Shown in pieces: positions 37,248 to 45,098 of a stretch of 64,000 bases of DNA; position 1 is the first letter of the stretch, and each line of letters opens with the position of its first letter. Origin of the DNA: Martelella lutilitoris (GTDB lineage: Bacteria > Pseudomonadota > Alphaproteobacteria > Rhizobiales > Rhizobiaceae); NCBI RefSeq assembly GCF_016598595.1, contig NZ_CP066786.1, positions 1,387,501 through 1,451,500 of the forward strand, read 5' to 3'. Made by a program: the position numbers and the translations under genes. Below the pieces are notes generated by a model that saw only the letters and a list, made by a program, of their open reading frames with translations, did no database searches and had not been told where the DNA came from.

Positions 37248-38129
37248 TTATTCTCCGTAGATTTCAGCCGTCAGCTTCGACAGGTTCTCGCCGAAGCGCG
37301 GGCCGAAATTCATCATGCCGACCGGATCGATGCGGTAGATCGCCATGGCCTCGCCGGCCGGCGTCAGGGCCAGGGCCGGCTGGGATGCGATATCCTCGTT
37401 CTTCGGTACGTGGTTGCCGGCCGCGCCATCCATCAGCAGAATGACATCGGGGGCCGCCTCGATGACTGCCTCGTCGGACAGCGTCTTGTAGCCCTCGATA
37501 TCGCCGAAAGCATTTTCGAGGCCCGCGGCCTCGATCACGCCATTGGCGGCCGTGCCTGTGCCCGATCCCATCACCTTGCCGCCGCGCAGGCTGAGGATGA
37601 AGATCGCGCTCTTTCTTTCGTCCGGCGCGCGTGCGGCGTTTCTGGCGAGAATCGGATCCAGTTCGGCGGCGATCTCGTCGGCAAGCGTACTGGCCCTGTC
37701 CTCAAGGCCAAGTAGCGTGCCAATGGCGGTGACCTTCCCGATGATGCCGTCTCGGCTGTAGTCTTCGGGAACGATGGCGAGGTCGACATCGGCCTTCTCC
37801 ATCACCTCCATCGTCTCCGGCGGCCCGGCGCCCTCGATGCTGATGATGGCGGAGGGATTGACGGAGAGGATACCCTCCGGGGAAAGCTGGCGCATATAGC
37901 CGATATCGGGGAGCGCGAGCGCTTCCGGCGGATAGGTGCTGGTCGTGTCGCGGCCGATCACGGCATCGCCCGCGCCGAGCGCGTAGACGATCTCGGTGAC
38001 GGAGCCGCCGATGGTGACGAGCGCCGACGTATCCTCGAGCGGCTCGGCGGCCGATGCCGTCGTGGCGTCGGCCAGAAGAAGGCCGGCGATGAGGGGCGCG
38101 GTCTTCAGCGCGGATAAGATGGCAGACAT
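37248..38129 (-). CDS. hmuT: Periplasmic hemin-binding protein HmuT
   Basis: Substrate-binding protein of the heme importer (293 aa), with a signal peptide of about 27 residues (TAPLIAGLLLADATTASA). The fold is the class III binding-protein type: VTIGGSVTEIVYALGAGDAVIGRDTTSTYPPEALALPDIGYMRQLSPEGILS at about 39-90. It ends in MMNFGPRFGENLSKLTAEIYG. A Tyr in the TSTYPPEA segment is at the position of a heme-ligand Tyr known for this family (from family knowledge). Between hmuS and hmuU in one operon. Confidence 0.92.
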   Translation of the reverse strand: MSAILSALKTAPLIAGLLLADATTASAAEPLEDTSALVTIGGSVTEIVYALGAGDAVIGRDTTSTYPPEALALPDIGYMRQLSPEGILSVNPSAIISIEGAGPPETMEVMEKADVDLAIVPEDYSRDGIIGKVTAIGTLLGLEDRASTLADEIAAELDPILARNAARAPDERKSAIFILSLRGGKVMGSGTGTAANGVIEAAGLENAFGDIEGYKTLSDEAVIEAAPDVILLMDGAAGNHVPKNEDIASQPALALTPAGEAMAIYRIDPVGMMNFGPRFGENLSKLTAEIYGE

Positions 38130-38137
38130 GTCTCTCC

Positions 38138-39199
38138 TCAGGCGGCTGCGGTTTCGTTGCGGCGCGGCAGGCTTTCGGCCAGCGCCCGCCAGGCCGGACG
38201 CTCTGCATAGCCTTCCATGCGCTTGCCGAAGAACTGGATGATCATCTCGCCTTCCGCGTTGAAGGCCTCGACAGAGGTGACGTGGCCGTCGCTCGTCGGC
38301 TTGCGCACCAGCCAGGCCTCGGCAATGTGGTCGCGGCGCAGATGCAGGTGGAAGGTCGGGTCCATGACATTGATCCAGGGCCCCATCTCGACGATCTTCT
38401 TCACCGGACCGGAATGGATCTGCACGATGCCGTTATTGTTGACGAACACCATGATCGGCAGGTCTTCATCTTCCGCGGCCTTGTGCAGCATCGTGCCGAC
38501 CGCATCATCGGCAAGGCGGAAGGCGTAGTCGTCGCCAACCGTCGAAATGGCGGTCTGGCGGTGCACCTTCAAGTCATTCAGCATGCCAAAGAACTGGTGG
38601 GTGTCGGTCAGCGCCGTCCAGCGGTCGCGCAGAAGTTCGACATCGACGGCCTGCGGGTCGCGGGCGTGATCGGCATCGTGGGCCATGATCTCGCCCGTCT
38701 CGATCGTCTGGCTATCGTCATCCAGCCTGTGAGCCTCGATGAAGGCGCGATAAGCGTCGATATTGGATTTCGGACGCCAATGCACCTTGAAGACGGCGGC
38801 GCCGGTGACGTCAAAATATTGCAGGCTCAGCTTTTCACGGCCTTCGTCATCCGTCTTGGTGACGGCAAAGGCGTGGGCCCAGCGGCTGGGGAATATCCTG
38901 AGGTCGATATTCTCGCCCAGCACGATCGCGGCCTTCTTGCCGCTCCTGATGTTTTCGAAGACGCCGATCTTCTCATGCACCGCGCTCTCGTTGCGCGACA
39001 GCGCCATGATCTCGCCGAAGCCTTCGGCATGCGCCAGAAGGTGGGCCGGTTCGGGAGAGATGCGGGTTGCCGTGAGGCCGACTTCGGCGGCAACGAGTTC
39101 TGCTTCGGAAATGCCGAGCTGCGAGGCTATATCGCGCTCGCGCATCTTCGGGTTGTCACGGCGGAAGGCGCGGATATCCTCGGGTGTCTTGGTCGTCAT
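38138..39199 (-). CDS. hmuS: Hemin-degrading/handling protein HmuS
   Basis: A 353-aa cytoplasmic HemS/ChuX-superfamily protein with two tandem copies of the heme-binding fold (about 1-175 and 185-350). Relatives bind imported heme and pass it on or degrade it. Recognisable: IRAFRRDNPKMRERDIASQLGISEAELVA at the start, GPWINVMDPTFHLHLRRDHIAEAWLVRKPT near residues 270-300, and VEAFNAEGEMIIQFFGKRMEG. It follows hemP by 15 nt and precedes hmuT by 8 nt. Confidence 0.94.
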   Translation of the reverse strand: MTTKTPEDIRAFRRDNPKMRERDIASQLGISEAELVAAEVGLTATRISPEPAHLLAHAEGFGEIMALSRNESAVHEKIGVFENIRSGKKAAIVLGENIDLRIFPSRWAHAFAVTKTDDEGREKLSLQYFDVTGAAVFKVHWRPKSNIDAYRAFIEAHRLDDDSQTIETGEIMAHDADHARDPQAVDVELLRDRWTALTDTHQFFGMLNDLKVHRQTAISTVGDDYAFRLADDAVGTMLHKAAEDEDLPIMVFVNNNGIVQIHSGPVKKIVEMGPWINVMDPTFHLHLRRDHIAEAWLVRKPTSDGHVTSVEAFNAEGEMIIQFFGKRMEGYAERPAWRALAESLPRRNETAAA

Positions 39200-39214
39200 C
39201 GGTCTCGTCTCGTC

Positions 39215-39382
39215 TTACTTGTTCAGAATTAGTTTGCCCTGGCGGGTGATCTTCATGCGGTAGTCGGAGCCCTGGTGGCGAATGATGACCTCATTGCCGC
39301 CTTTGAAGAGCGTCTCGCTTTGAAGCACGGGTGCGCCGTTTTCGCTTGCTTCGGCCCGTCCGGCCGTTTTGTCGTCATTCAT
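39215..39382 (-). CDS. hemP: Hemin uptake protein HemP/HmuP
   Basis: A 55-aa protein too short for most gene finders. It starts at ATG 39382 (AGGATG context) with MNDDKTAGRAEASENG and has the family core LFKGGNEVIIRHQGSDYRMK followed by ITRQGKLILNK, stopping at TAA (39215-39217). HemP proteins stand first in hmu operons. In Bradyrhizobium and Sinorhizobium the homologue HmuP is needed to express the heme receptor gene hmuR, acting with Irr. It lies 15 nt before hmuS, so this is most likely the first gene of hemP-hmuSTUV. No hmuR is in the window. Confidence 0.93.
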   Translation of the reverse strand: MNDDKTAGRAEASENGAPVLQSETLFKGGNEVIIRHQGSDYRMKITRQGKLILNK

Positions 39383-39441
39383 CCTGATCGATATTGTCTG
39401 TTCGGGTTAAAACTTGAATCTTCGAATCCTGTTTTATAAGT

Positions 39442-39456
39442 TGACTCTATTAGTCA
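39442..39456. promoter_or_regulatory. Candidate RirA iron-responsive operator (IRO box)
   Basis: The near-perfect palindrome TGACTCTATTAGTCA has the TGA-N9-TCA form of the IRO box bound by the Fe-S regulator RirA in Rhizobium. It sits 60 nt upstream of hemP and 116 nt upstream of the divergent gene at 39572, so it could control the heme operon and perhaps the tonB unit. On the plus strand TTGACT also resembles a -35 box. Assignment to RirA is inference from the motif and the genes it faces. Confidence 0.6.
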
Positions 39457-39571
39457 CCTTTGTCTATCCACGCAATAGACGTTTTCCGAAGTGAGCGATA
39501 GGATGGGGTGTCGCCGGGCAGCACGTCCGCCGCCCGACACTTCCGATCCAAAACCGCCGGAGATTTGAGAA

Positions 39572-40015
39572 ATGAAAATTTTCCCATGCGCCGCCGCCGC
39601 GCTTTTCGCCCTGTCGCAGCCGATCCTGGCCCAGGAGACCGCCACGGGCGATGCCGCCATGCCGGCGGACGGAAAGGCGGGACTTTCGATCTCGCTCAAT
39701 GCGCTGGATACGACCGACAATGGCTGCAAGCTGACCTTCCTGGTGGAAAACAACCTGTCGGCGCCGATCGACAGCCTGCAGGCTGAAGTGGCGCTGTTCG
39801 ACACGGAGGGCGTCGTTGACAGGCTGACCATGCTCGACTTCCTGTCGCTGCCGGCCGGCAAGATGCGGGTGCGCCAGTTCGAACTGCCGGGCGCGGGCTG
39901 CGATGCGCTTGGCGGCCTGCTGCTCAACGACCTCAAGGTCTGCGATGTGGCCGGAGCCGATTGCATGGCAGAGCTTGAAACCGGTTCGAAAGCCGGCATT
40001 CCCTTCGACGGCTGA
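39572..40015 (+). CDS. Small exported hypothetical protein upstream of tonB
   Basis: A 147-aa protein with a signal peptide (about 1-20, MKIFPCAAAALFALSQPILA). The mature part looks like a beta-sandwich domain: KAGLSISLNALDTTDNGCKLTFLVENNLSAPIDSLQAEVALFD, then LDFLSLPAGKMRVRQFELPG. Several Cys (GCK, GCDAL, KVCDVAG, ADCMAE) suggest disulfides. I do not know a named family for it. It precedes tonB by 77 nt in the same direction and shares the intergenic region with hemP, so a role in the iron/heme system is suggested by position only. Confidence 0.8.
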   Translation: MKIFPCAAAALFALSQPILAQETATGDAAMPADGKAGLSISLNALDTTDNGCKLTFLVENNLSAPIDSLQAEVALFDTEGVVDRLTMLDFLSLPAGKMRVRQFELPGAGCDALGGLLLNDLKVCDVAGADCMAELETGSKAGIPFDG

Positions 40016-40092
40016 GACGCCGGTCGACAAGACACTGCGCGCTCTGCGCCAAGACCAATAAGACAATAAGACATGCCAAGACGAAGCTGCCG

Positions 40093-41610
40093 ATGACGGA
40101 TGACAGGGCGATGTTTGCGATGGGTTTGCCGGGCGGTGTCCGCGACGCGGAGCCGGTGGAGCCCGTTTCTCCTCCGCAAACCGCGGCAAAGGCGGATGCG
40201 CCTGTCGTGGCGCCGGCCAGCCGCAAGCCTGCCGATCTCGACGCCGTCGTCCTGGAACTGAAGGCGGCAGCCGGTGTTGCCGCCGCAACCAAGGCCGATG
40301 AGCCTGCGTCGGCCGAAGATGTGCCTGAACTGGCAGCCGAACAGGAAGATTTCGGCAGCATCCCCCTGCCGCGCGTCAATGGCGGCAACGAAAAGGCCTC
40401 GACAGGCAGACGCCTGCCTGTGGCTGCGCTGGTTTCCGTTCTCTTTCATGGCGCGGTCTTTGCCATGGCCATGCATGTGACTGAAATCATTCCCGAAGCG
40501 CCGCAGGAAGAGGGCGGAGCCGTCGTCAGCGTCGTGATGCTGGGCAATGGCGATGTCGATGCGGCTGCCAGTGGCGCGGAAGAGGCTCAGCCAACCGAGG
40601 TCGAGGCCCAGCCGGTTCCGGTGGAACAGGCGGCTACCGCCGAGGTCGAGAGCCTGAGCCCCGAAGTCTCCGAACCGCCGCCGGTCGAAACGCTCGCTGA
40701 GACCACGCCGGCAGCCGAAACGGTAACTGCAGCGCCGGTTGAGGCGGCCGAGGCGGTTCCCACGGAAGCGACCGAAGCAGCACCTGCGGCAGCGCTTTCT
40801 AGCCCCGAACCCGAGGTGCTGGCTGTCGCGCCAAGCGAAGCGACGGCCCCGGACACTGTGGCCCCTGCAGCGCCGCTCGTCTCCGAGGTCGCGCCACCGC
40901 CCGAAACCGAAGTGGCCGCTCCGCCCGAATTGGCTTATGCCGCGCGCCCCGAGACCGAGGAGGTCGAAGCGCCGCCGCCAGTCGAGAGACTTGCAGCGCA
41001 GATGCCGCAGGCGGAGACGATTACGGCGCAGGAAGATGACCCTGAACTTGCCTATGATATCGCGCCGCCGGTTCCTCAGCCCAACCCCTGGGAATCAGAG
41101 CCGCTTCCTGAAGACCAGGTGGCAACCCGTCAGGCCCAGGCAGAGCGCCAGCGTGAACAGGCCGCCGAGCAGAGAAGGGTTGCGCAGCGTCAGAGCGCCG
41201 GTTCCGGCGGCCAGTCGGCGCGCGATGCGCGCCGTGGGTCTGTCAGCGGCACATCCGAGCGGGGAGCCACCCAGGCAGCCGAATCGCGCAGCGGTTCGTC
41301 AGGCGATGGCGCGGCGGCAATGGCAAATTATGCGGGCAGGGTACAGGCACGGCTTGCCCGGTCGGTTGCGGCGGAACGCTATTATCGTGATCTCGGTCCA
41401 CTCACGACCACGGTGACCATCCGGCTGACGCTCAACCGTTCAGGCAATATCGCCGCCCTGTCGCTGGCGCGTTCCTCGGGAAACAGCCAGGTGGATGCGG
41501 TTGTCCTGCAGCGCGCGCGGGCAGCAGGCTCCTTCGGGCCGTTTCCGGAAAGCTACGCGGGCGCGCAGAAGAGCTTCACCCTGCCGGTCAATCTCACGCT
41601 GCGCCGATAG
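40093..41610 (+). CDS. tonB: TonB-family energy transducer
   Basis: Couples the proton gradient of the inner membrane (through ExbBD) to outer-membrane receptors. The 505 aa comprise an unusually long cytoplasmic N-terminus (about 1-107), one membrane segment (about 108-128) with the S-x3-H pair Ser115/His119 (SVLFHG) that TonB needs for ExbB/D coupling, a long Pro/Glu/Ala periplasmic spacer (about 130-415), and a C-terminal TonB domain (about 415-505, YAGRVQARLARSVAAERYY ... IRLTLNRSGNIAALSLARSSG). exbB and exbD are not adjacent. The neighbouring hmu operon suggests it serves heme uptake. Confidence 0.92.
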   Translation: MTDDRAMFAMGLPGGVRDAEPVEPVSPPQTAAKADAPVVAPASRKPADLDAVVLELKAAAGVAAATKADEPASAEDVPELAAEQEDFGSIPLPRVNGGNEKASTGRRLPVAALVSVLFHGAVFAMAMHVTEIIPEAPQEEGGAVVSVVMLGNGDVDAAASGAEEAQPTEVEAQPVPVEQAATAEVESLSPEVSEPPPVETLAETTPAAETVTAAPVEAAEAVPTEATEAAPAAALSSPEPEVLAVAPSEATAPDTVAPAAPLVSEVAPPPETEVAAPPELAYAARPETEEVEAPPPVERLAAQMPQAETITAQEDDPELAYDIAPPVPQPNPWESEPLPEDQVATRQAQAERQREQAAEQRRVAQRQSAGSGGQSARDARRGSVSGTSERGATQAAESRSGSSGDGAAAMANYAGRVQARLARSVAAERYYRDLGPLTTTVTIRLTLNRSGNIAALSLARSSGNSQVDAVVLQRARAAGSFGPFPESYAGAQKSFTLPVNLTLRR

Positions 41611-41619
41611 AATATCCGC

Positions 41620-42480
41620 TCACGCACTGCCGATTGTCCGCTGCAGGCCCTGCAGCGCCGGCTGATAGTTCGGGTTCAGCCTCTTGGCTTGCTGATAATA
41701 GGAGGCCGCCTTGGTGAAATCGCCCTGGCGCTCGAAGATCAGGCCGAGATTGGCCCAGCTCTCGGCATTCTGCTGGTCGAGCGCCAGCGCCTTGTCGAAA
41801 TCGGCGCGGGCGTTCTGGTCGTCATTCAGCGCCAGATAGGAGACGCCGCGACCATTATAGGGCTGCGGAGCCTTGGGCGAGAGCGAGATCGCCTTGGAGA
41901 AATCGGCGATCGCCAGCTCCTGCTGGCTGCGCTGCTGGTAGATCAGGCCACGATTGTGATAGGCGCGCGCATCGGTCGTGTTGAGCTGGATCGCTCGCGT
42001 GAAATCGTTGAACGCATCGTTCTGCTGGCCGGCCTCGCGGTAGAGATTGCCGCGCCCGATATAGGCGACGTCGTAGTTCGAATTGATCTGCAGGGCCCGG
42101 TTATAGTCGTTCAGCGCGTCCATCCGCTGGCCGAGGCTGCGCTCGATCAGCGCGCGGTTGGCATAGGCCTGGTAGTAATTCGGGTTGAGCGCGATCGCCT
42201 TGTTGAAGTCTTCCATCGCGCGCCGGTCCTCGCCGGCCCGGCCATAGGCGGCGCCGCGCACATTATAGGCTTCCGGATCGTTGGGGTTGGCGGCGATCAC
42301 ATTGGTCAGGGATGCGATGTTCTGCTCCGAACCCTGAGTCGCGTCGATCGAGACGACGTTCTGGTTCATCATCTGGGAGCTCTGGCAGGCAGCGAGCATG
42401 CCGACGGCGCCGAAGAGGAGGGCGAGCCTCAGCTTCCGGCCGGCGCCTGTCATGAATGTGCCAGCAGTCATCTCAGTCAT
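41620..42480 (-). CDS. TPR-repeat lipoprotein
   Basis: A 286-aa protein with a lipoprotein signal: hydrophobic LRLALLFGAVGML then lipobox LAAC (Cys at about 32), so it should be anchored in a membrane. The rest is at least six 34-residue tetratricopeptide repeats from about residue 55 (for example AYNVRGAAYGRAGEDRRAME, AYANRALIERSLGQRMDALN, AYHNRGLIYQQRSQQELAIA), a scaffold for protein partners. GAGGGA precedes the ATG by 5 nt. Its partners are unknown; NlpI-like roles in the envelope are one possibility. It lies downstream of rpsU but after a terminator. Confidence 0.9.
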   Translation of the reverse strand: MTEMTAGTFMTGAGRKLRLALLFGAVGMLAACQSSQMMNQNVVSIDATQGSEQNIASLTNVIAANPNDPEAYNVRGAAYGRAGEDRRAMEDFNKAIALNPNYYQAYANRALIERSLGQRMDALNDYNRALQINSNYDVAYIGRGNLYREAGQQNDAFNDFTRAIQLNTTDARAYHNRGLIYQQRSQQELAIADFSKAISLSPKAPQPYNGRGVSYLALNDDQNARADFDKALALDQQNAESWANLGLIFERQGDFTKAASYYQQAKRLNPNYQPALQGLQRTIGSA

Positions 42481-42560
42481 ATCCGTCCCTCGTTTCGTGT
42501 CTCGTCGCGCGCAAAGTGCAGACGCGCGGGCATCGTTACCGTCGCAAGGTAAATATCTAG

Positions 42561-42592
42561 CAAATAAAAAGGCGGGGGCCTACGCTCCCGCC
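42561..42592 (-). terminator. Rho-independent terminator of rpsU
   Basis: A 9-bp stem with one G-T wobble (42571-42579 with 42584-42592, loop CTAC) followed on the minus strand by TTTTTATTTG (42570-42561). It lies about 35 nt after the rpsU stop and before the TPR gene. Confidence 0.85.
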
Positions 42593-42627
42593 ATCACAAC
42601 ATGTTCAATGTGCCGAAATAACGACAA

Positions 42628-42840
42628 TCAGCGCGAAACCAGACCTTCGCGGATGGCGCGCTTGCGGGCCAGCTTGCGAACGCGGCGGATCGCCTCGGCC
42701 TTTTCGCGGGCGCGCTTCTGCGAGGGCTTCTCGTAGAAATCACGCATCTTCATTTCGCGGAAGATGCCTTCGCGCTGCATTTTCTTCTTCAGAGCGCGGA
42801 GAGCCTGGTCAACATTGTTGTCGCGGACAAGTACTTGCAC
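42628..42840 (-). CDS. rpsU: 30S ribosomal protein S21
   Basis: A 70-aa basic protein of the small ribosomal subunit, acting near the 3' end of 16S rRNA in initiation. The sequence is typical: [20 protein letters not shown] at the start, [20 protein letters not shown] in the middle, and a very basic end [15 protein letters not shown]. The start codon is GTG (42840-42838), supported by AAGGAACGGG about 9 nt upstream. A terminator follows. Confidence 0.98.
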   Translation of the reverse strand: MQVLVRDNNVDQALRALKKKMQREGIFREMKMRDFYEKPSQKRAREKAEAIRRVRKLARKRAIREGLVSR

Positions 42841-43203
42841 GTGTATCCCGTTCCTTAAATTTCGTTGGTGTCGTTCAGCCTGGCAAATACTTGCGCGTCA
42901 GGCAGTGTTGCTTGTCATCGTCGGGTTCTGCCCGACATTTGGCGTCGCGAGTATCAGATTTCGGCGGTGAAGTCCAGCCCCCGCGCGCTGGATAGCAGGC
43001 GATTGCGCCCGTTTCGCCGCAGAAGCTTCGGGCCCGAAACGCGGCGCGTCGTTAGCGCGCTTGCCGTCCGCGCGCAACCCCGAAAATTTCGATGTCGAGC
43101 GCAGGCGGCAAAAGCGTCGCAAAAAGGACGTTGCGTCACTTTCCGATTTGCGATTGGTATAGGGTAAGGACAAACAGGCAAGCCGGCCCGAGGGAGCATT
43201 CCG
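42841..43203. other. Intergenic region between divergent rpsU and soxB
   Basis: 363 nt with no supported gene. It should carry both promoters. A hairpin GTCGGG TTCTG CCCGAC lies at 42920-42936, in what would be the 5' part of the rpsU transcript. GAGGGAG at about 43190 is the ribosome binding site of soxB. I did not find a convincing operator for a sarcosine- or glycine-responsive regulator. Confidence 0.5.
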
Positions 43204-44457
43204 ATGCGCAAATATTCCGTTTTCGCCCTGGCGCGCGAGGCCATGCGGCACCATACGGGCTGGGAAAAGCACTGGACCTCGCCCGAGCCGAAGCCGGAAT
43301 ACGACGTCATCATCATCGGCGGCGGCGGCCACGGCATGGGCGCGGCCTACTATCTCGCCAAGGAACACGGCATCACCAATATTGCCGTGATCGAAAAAGG
43401 CTGGGTCGGCGGCGGCAATACCGGCCGCAACACCACCATCGTCCGCTCCAATTATCTCTATGACGAGAGCATGGATATCTACGAGCATTCCCTGAAGCTC
43501 TGGGAAGGCCTCGCGTTGGATCTCAACTACAATGTCATGTATTCGCCGCGCGGCGTGATGATGCTGTCGCATAACGAACATGACCGCCAGTCGTTCAAGC
43601 GCCACGTCCACGCCAACCGGCTCTACGGCATCGACAATGAATGGCTGACGCCGGTCCAGGCGAAGGCGTACTGTCCGCCGCTCGATATCGCGGCCACGGC
43701 GCGCTATCCGGTCAACGGCGCGGCTCTGCAGCGGCGCGGCGGCACGGCGCGCCACGATGCGGTTGTCTGGGGGTATGGCCGCGCGGCCTCCGACCGGGGC
43801 GTGCATATCATCCAGAACTGCGAAGTAAAGGGCATTCGTCGCGGGGCGGACGGGGCCGTTGCCGGGGTTGAAACCTCGAAGGGTTTCATCGGCGCCAGGA
43901 AGATCGGCGTCTCCGCCTCCGGCCACAATTCGGTGGTGATGGCGATGGCCGATGTCCGCCTGCCGCTCGAAAGCCAGCCACTGCAGGCGCTCGTCTCCGA
44001 GCCGCTGAAGCCGATCTTTCCCTGCGTCGTCATGTCGAATTCGGTGCATGCCTATATCTCGCAGTCCGACAAGGGCGAACTCGTCATCGGCGCCGGAACC
44101 GACCAGTATAATTCCTATTCCCAGACCGGCGGCCTGCAGATCATCACGCATACGCTCGACGCGATCTGCGAGCTTTTCCCGATCTTTCGCCGGGTGAAGA
44201 TGATGCGGCAATGGGGCGGGATCACCGACAACACGCCGGACCGCTCGCCGATCCAGAGCGTCACGCCGGTGCCGGGGCTCTTCGTCAATTGCGGCTGGGG
44301 CACGGGCGGTTTCAAGGCGACGCCGGGGTCTGCCCACCTCTTCGCCCATCTGATCGCCAGGGGCGAGCCGCACAGGCTTGCCGCCGGGTTGACGCTTGAC
44401 CGCTACCGCAGCGGCCGCCTGATCGACGAGGCGGCAGCTGCCGCCGTCGCGCATTAA
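43204..44457 (+). CDS. soxB: Sarcosine oxidase beta subunit
   Basis: The catalytic flavin subunit of heterotetrameric sarcosine oxidase, which demethylates sarcosine to glycine with H2O2 and a one-carbon unit. The 417 aa begin MRKYSVFALAREAMRHHTGW, with the FAD-binding DVIIIGGGGHGMGAAYYLA at about 34-52. His184 in RRGGTARHDAVVWG is at the position of the histidine that binds FMN covalently in this family. FVNCGWGTGGFKATPGS lies near the C-terminus. It is first in the sox operon; normally soxD follows directly, but here two other genes come between. Confidence 0.96.
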   Translation: MRKYSVFALAREAMRHHTGWEKHWTSPEPKPEYDVIIIGGGGHGMGAAYYLAKEHGITNIAVIEKGWVGGGNTGRNTTIVRSNYLYDESMDIYEHSLKLWEGLALDLNYNVMYSPRGVMMLSHNEHDRQSFKRHVHANRLYGIDNEWLTPVQAKAYCPPLDIAATARYPVNGAALQRRGGTARHDAVVWGYGRAASDRGVHIIQNCEVKGIRRGADGAVAGVETSKGFIGARKIGVSASGHNSVVMAMADVRLPLESQPLQALVSEPLKPIFPCVVMSNSVHAYISQSDKGELVIGAGTDQYNSYSQTGGLQIITHTLDAICELFPIFRRVKMMRQWGGITDNTPDRSPIQSVTPVPGLFVNCGWGTGGFKATPGSAHLFAHLIARGEPHRLAAGLTLDRYRSGRLIDEAAAAAVAH

Positions 44458-44473
44458 TTAATAGGGGGGTGGT

Positions 44474-45097
44474 ATGCGATCCGTAAGGGGAACTTCCTTT
44501 GCTTCCTTGTCTCAAGCGGTTGTCATCGATGTCGAAACGACTGGGCTTTCGCCATCGCGAGATAGAATAGTTGCTGTAGGAGCCATACGAGCCGACTTTG
44601 ATGCCCTCTTAAGTGATCAAGAGGCAGAGCTTCCGAACTACTATGGTCTCTTTGATCCTGAGCGGAGCATCCCCACCGAGGCGTCCAATATTCACGGAAT
44701 CTTTGATTTCGATGTCGAGGGTGAGGGCAACTTTGCCGAGAACGCAGAGATGCTGCTAGAGTTTCTAGAGGGCCTTCCCATAGTTGCTCACAACTGTGAA
44801 TTTGACGCTGGTTTCCTTTCGCGTGAGTTTGAGAGGGCTGGTTTTAAGCACGCAATCGAGCGTCCACTCTACTGTACTATGAAACGAGCATGTCACTATG
44901 TCTCGCGGAAAGGCAAAAATAGAACTCGAATTTCCTTGGAAGATGCTTGTTCAGAGTTTCGAGTTCCATTCTATCGAGGCGGCTATCATGATGCTATGGA
45001 AGACGCTGTCGCTGTAACGAAGTTGGCCGGTACTCTTGTTGCATACGATCGTGAGGCTACGAAAAAGGTAAAACGAAACAAATGGACGGGGTATTGA
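44474..45097 (+). CDS. DEDDh 3'-5' exonuclease-domain protein, low GC, probably acquired
   Basis: A 207-aa stand-alone exonuclease of the DnaQ/epsilon type. The DEDDh set is complete: Asp19 and Glu21 in VIDVETTGLSP, Asp111 in AHNCEFDAGFL, and His172/Asp177 in YHDAMEDAVA. There is no polymerase or other domain; the basic end (ATKKVKRNKWTGY) may bind DNA or RNA. Hand counts of sampled 60-base lines give about 43-50% GC, well below the neighbours, with AGA, TTA and CTA codons rare elsewhere in the window. GGGGGG stands 3 nt before the ATG. It lies 16 nt after soxB and 1 nt before the hydrolase gene, which looks like an insertion in the sox operon. Role unknown. Confidence 0.88.
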   Translation: MRSVRGTSFASLSQAVVIDVETTGLSPSRDRIVAVGAIRADFDALLSDQEAELPNYYGLFDPERSIPTEASNIHGIFDFDVEGEGNFAENAEMLLEFLEGLPIVAHNCEFDAGFLSREFERAGFKHAIERPLYCTMKRACHYVSRKGKNRTRISLEDACSEFRVPFYRGGYHDAMEDAVAVTKLAGTLVAYDREATKKVKRNKWTGY

Positions 45098-45098
45098 T

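Noticed and set aside
39415..39430. Possible Irr-type iron control element (GAA...TTC) upstream of hemP
   Set aside because: Only the inner GAATCTTC is symmetrical and the outer bases do not match the ICE consensus; the RirA-type palindrome is the better candidate.
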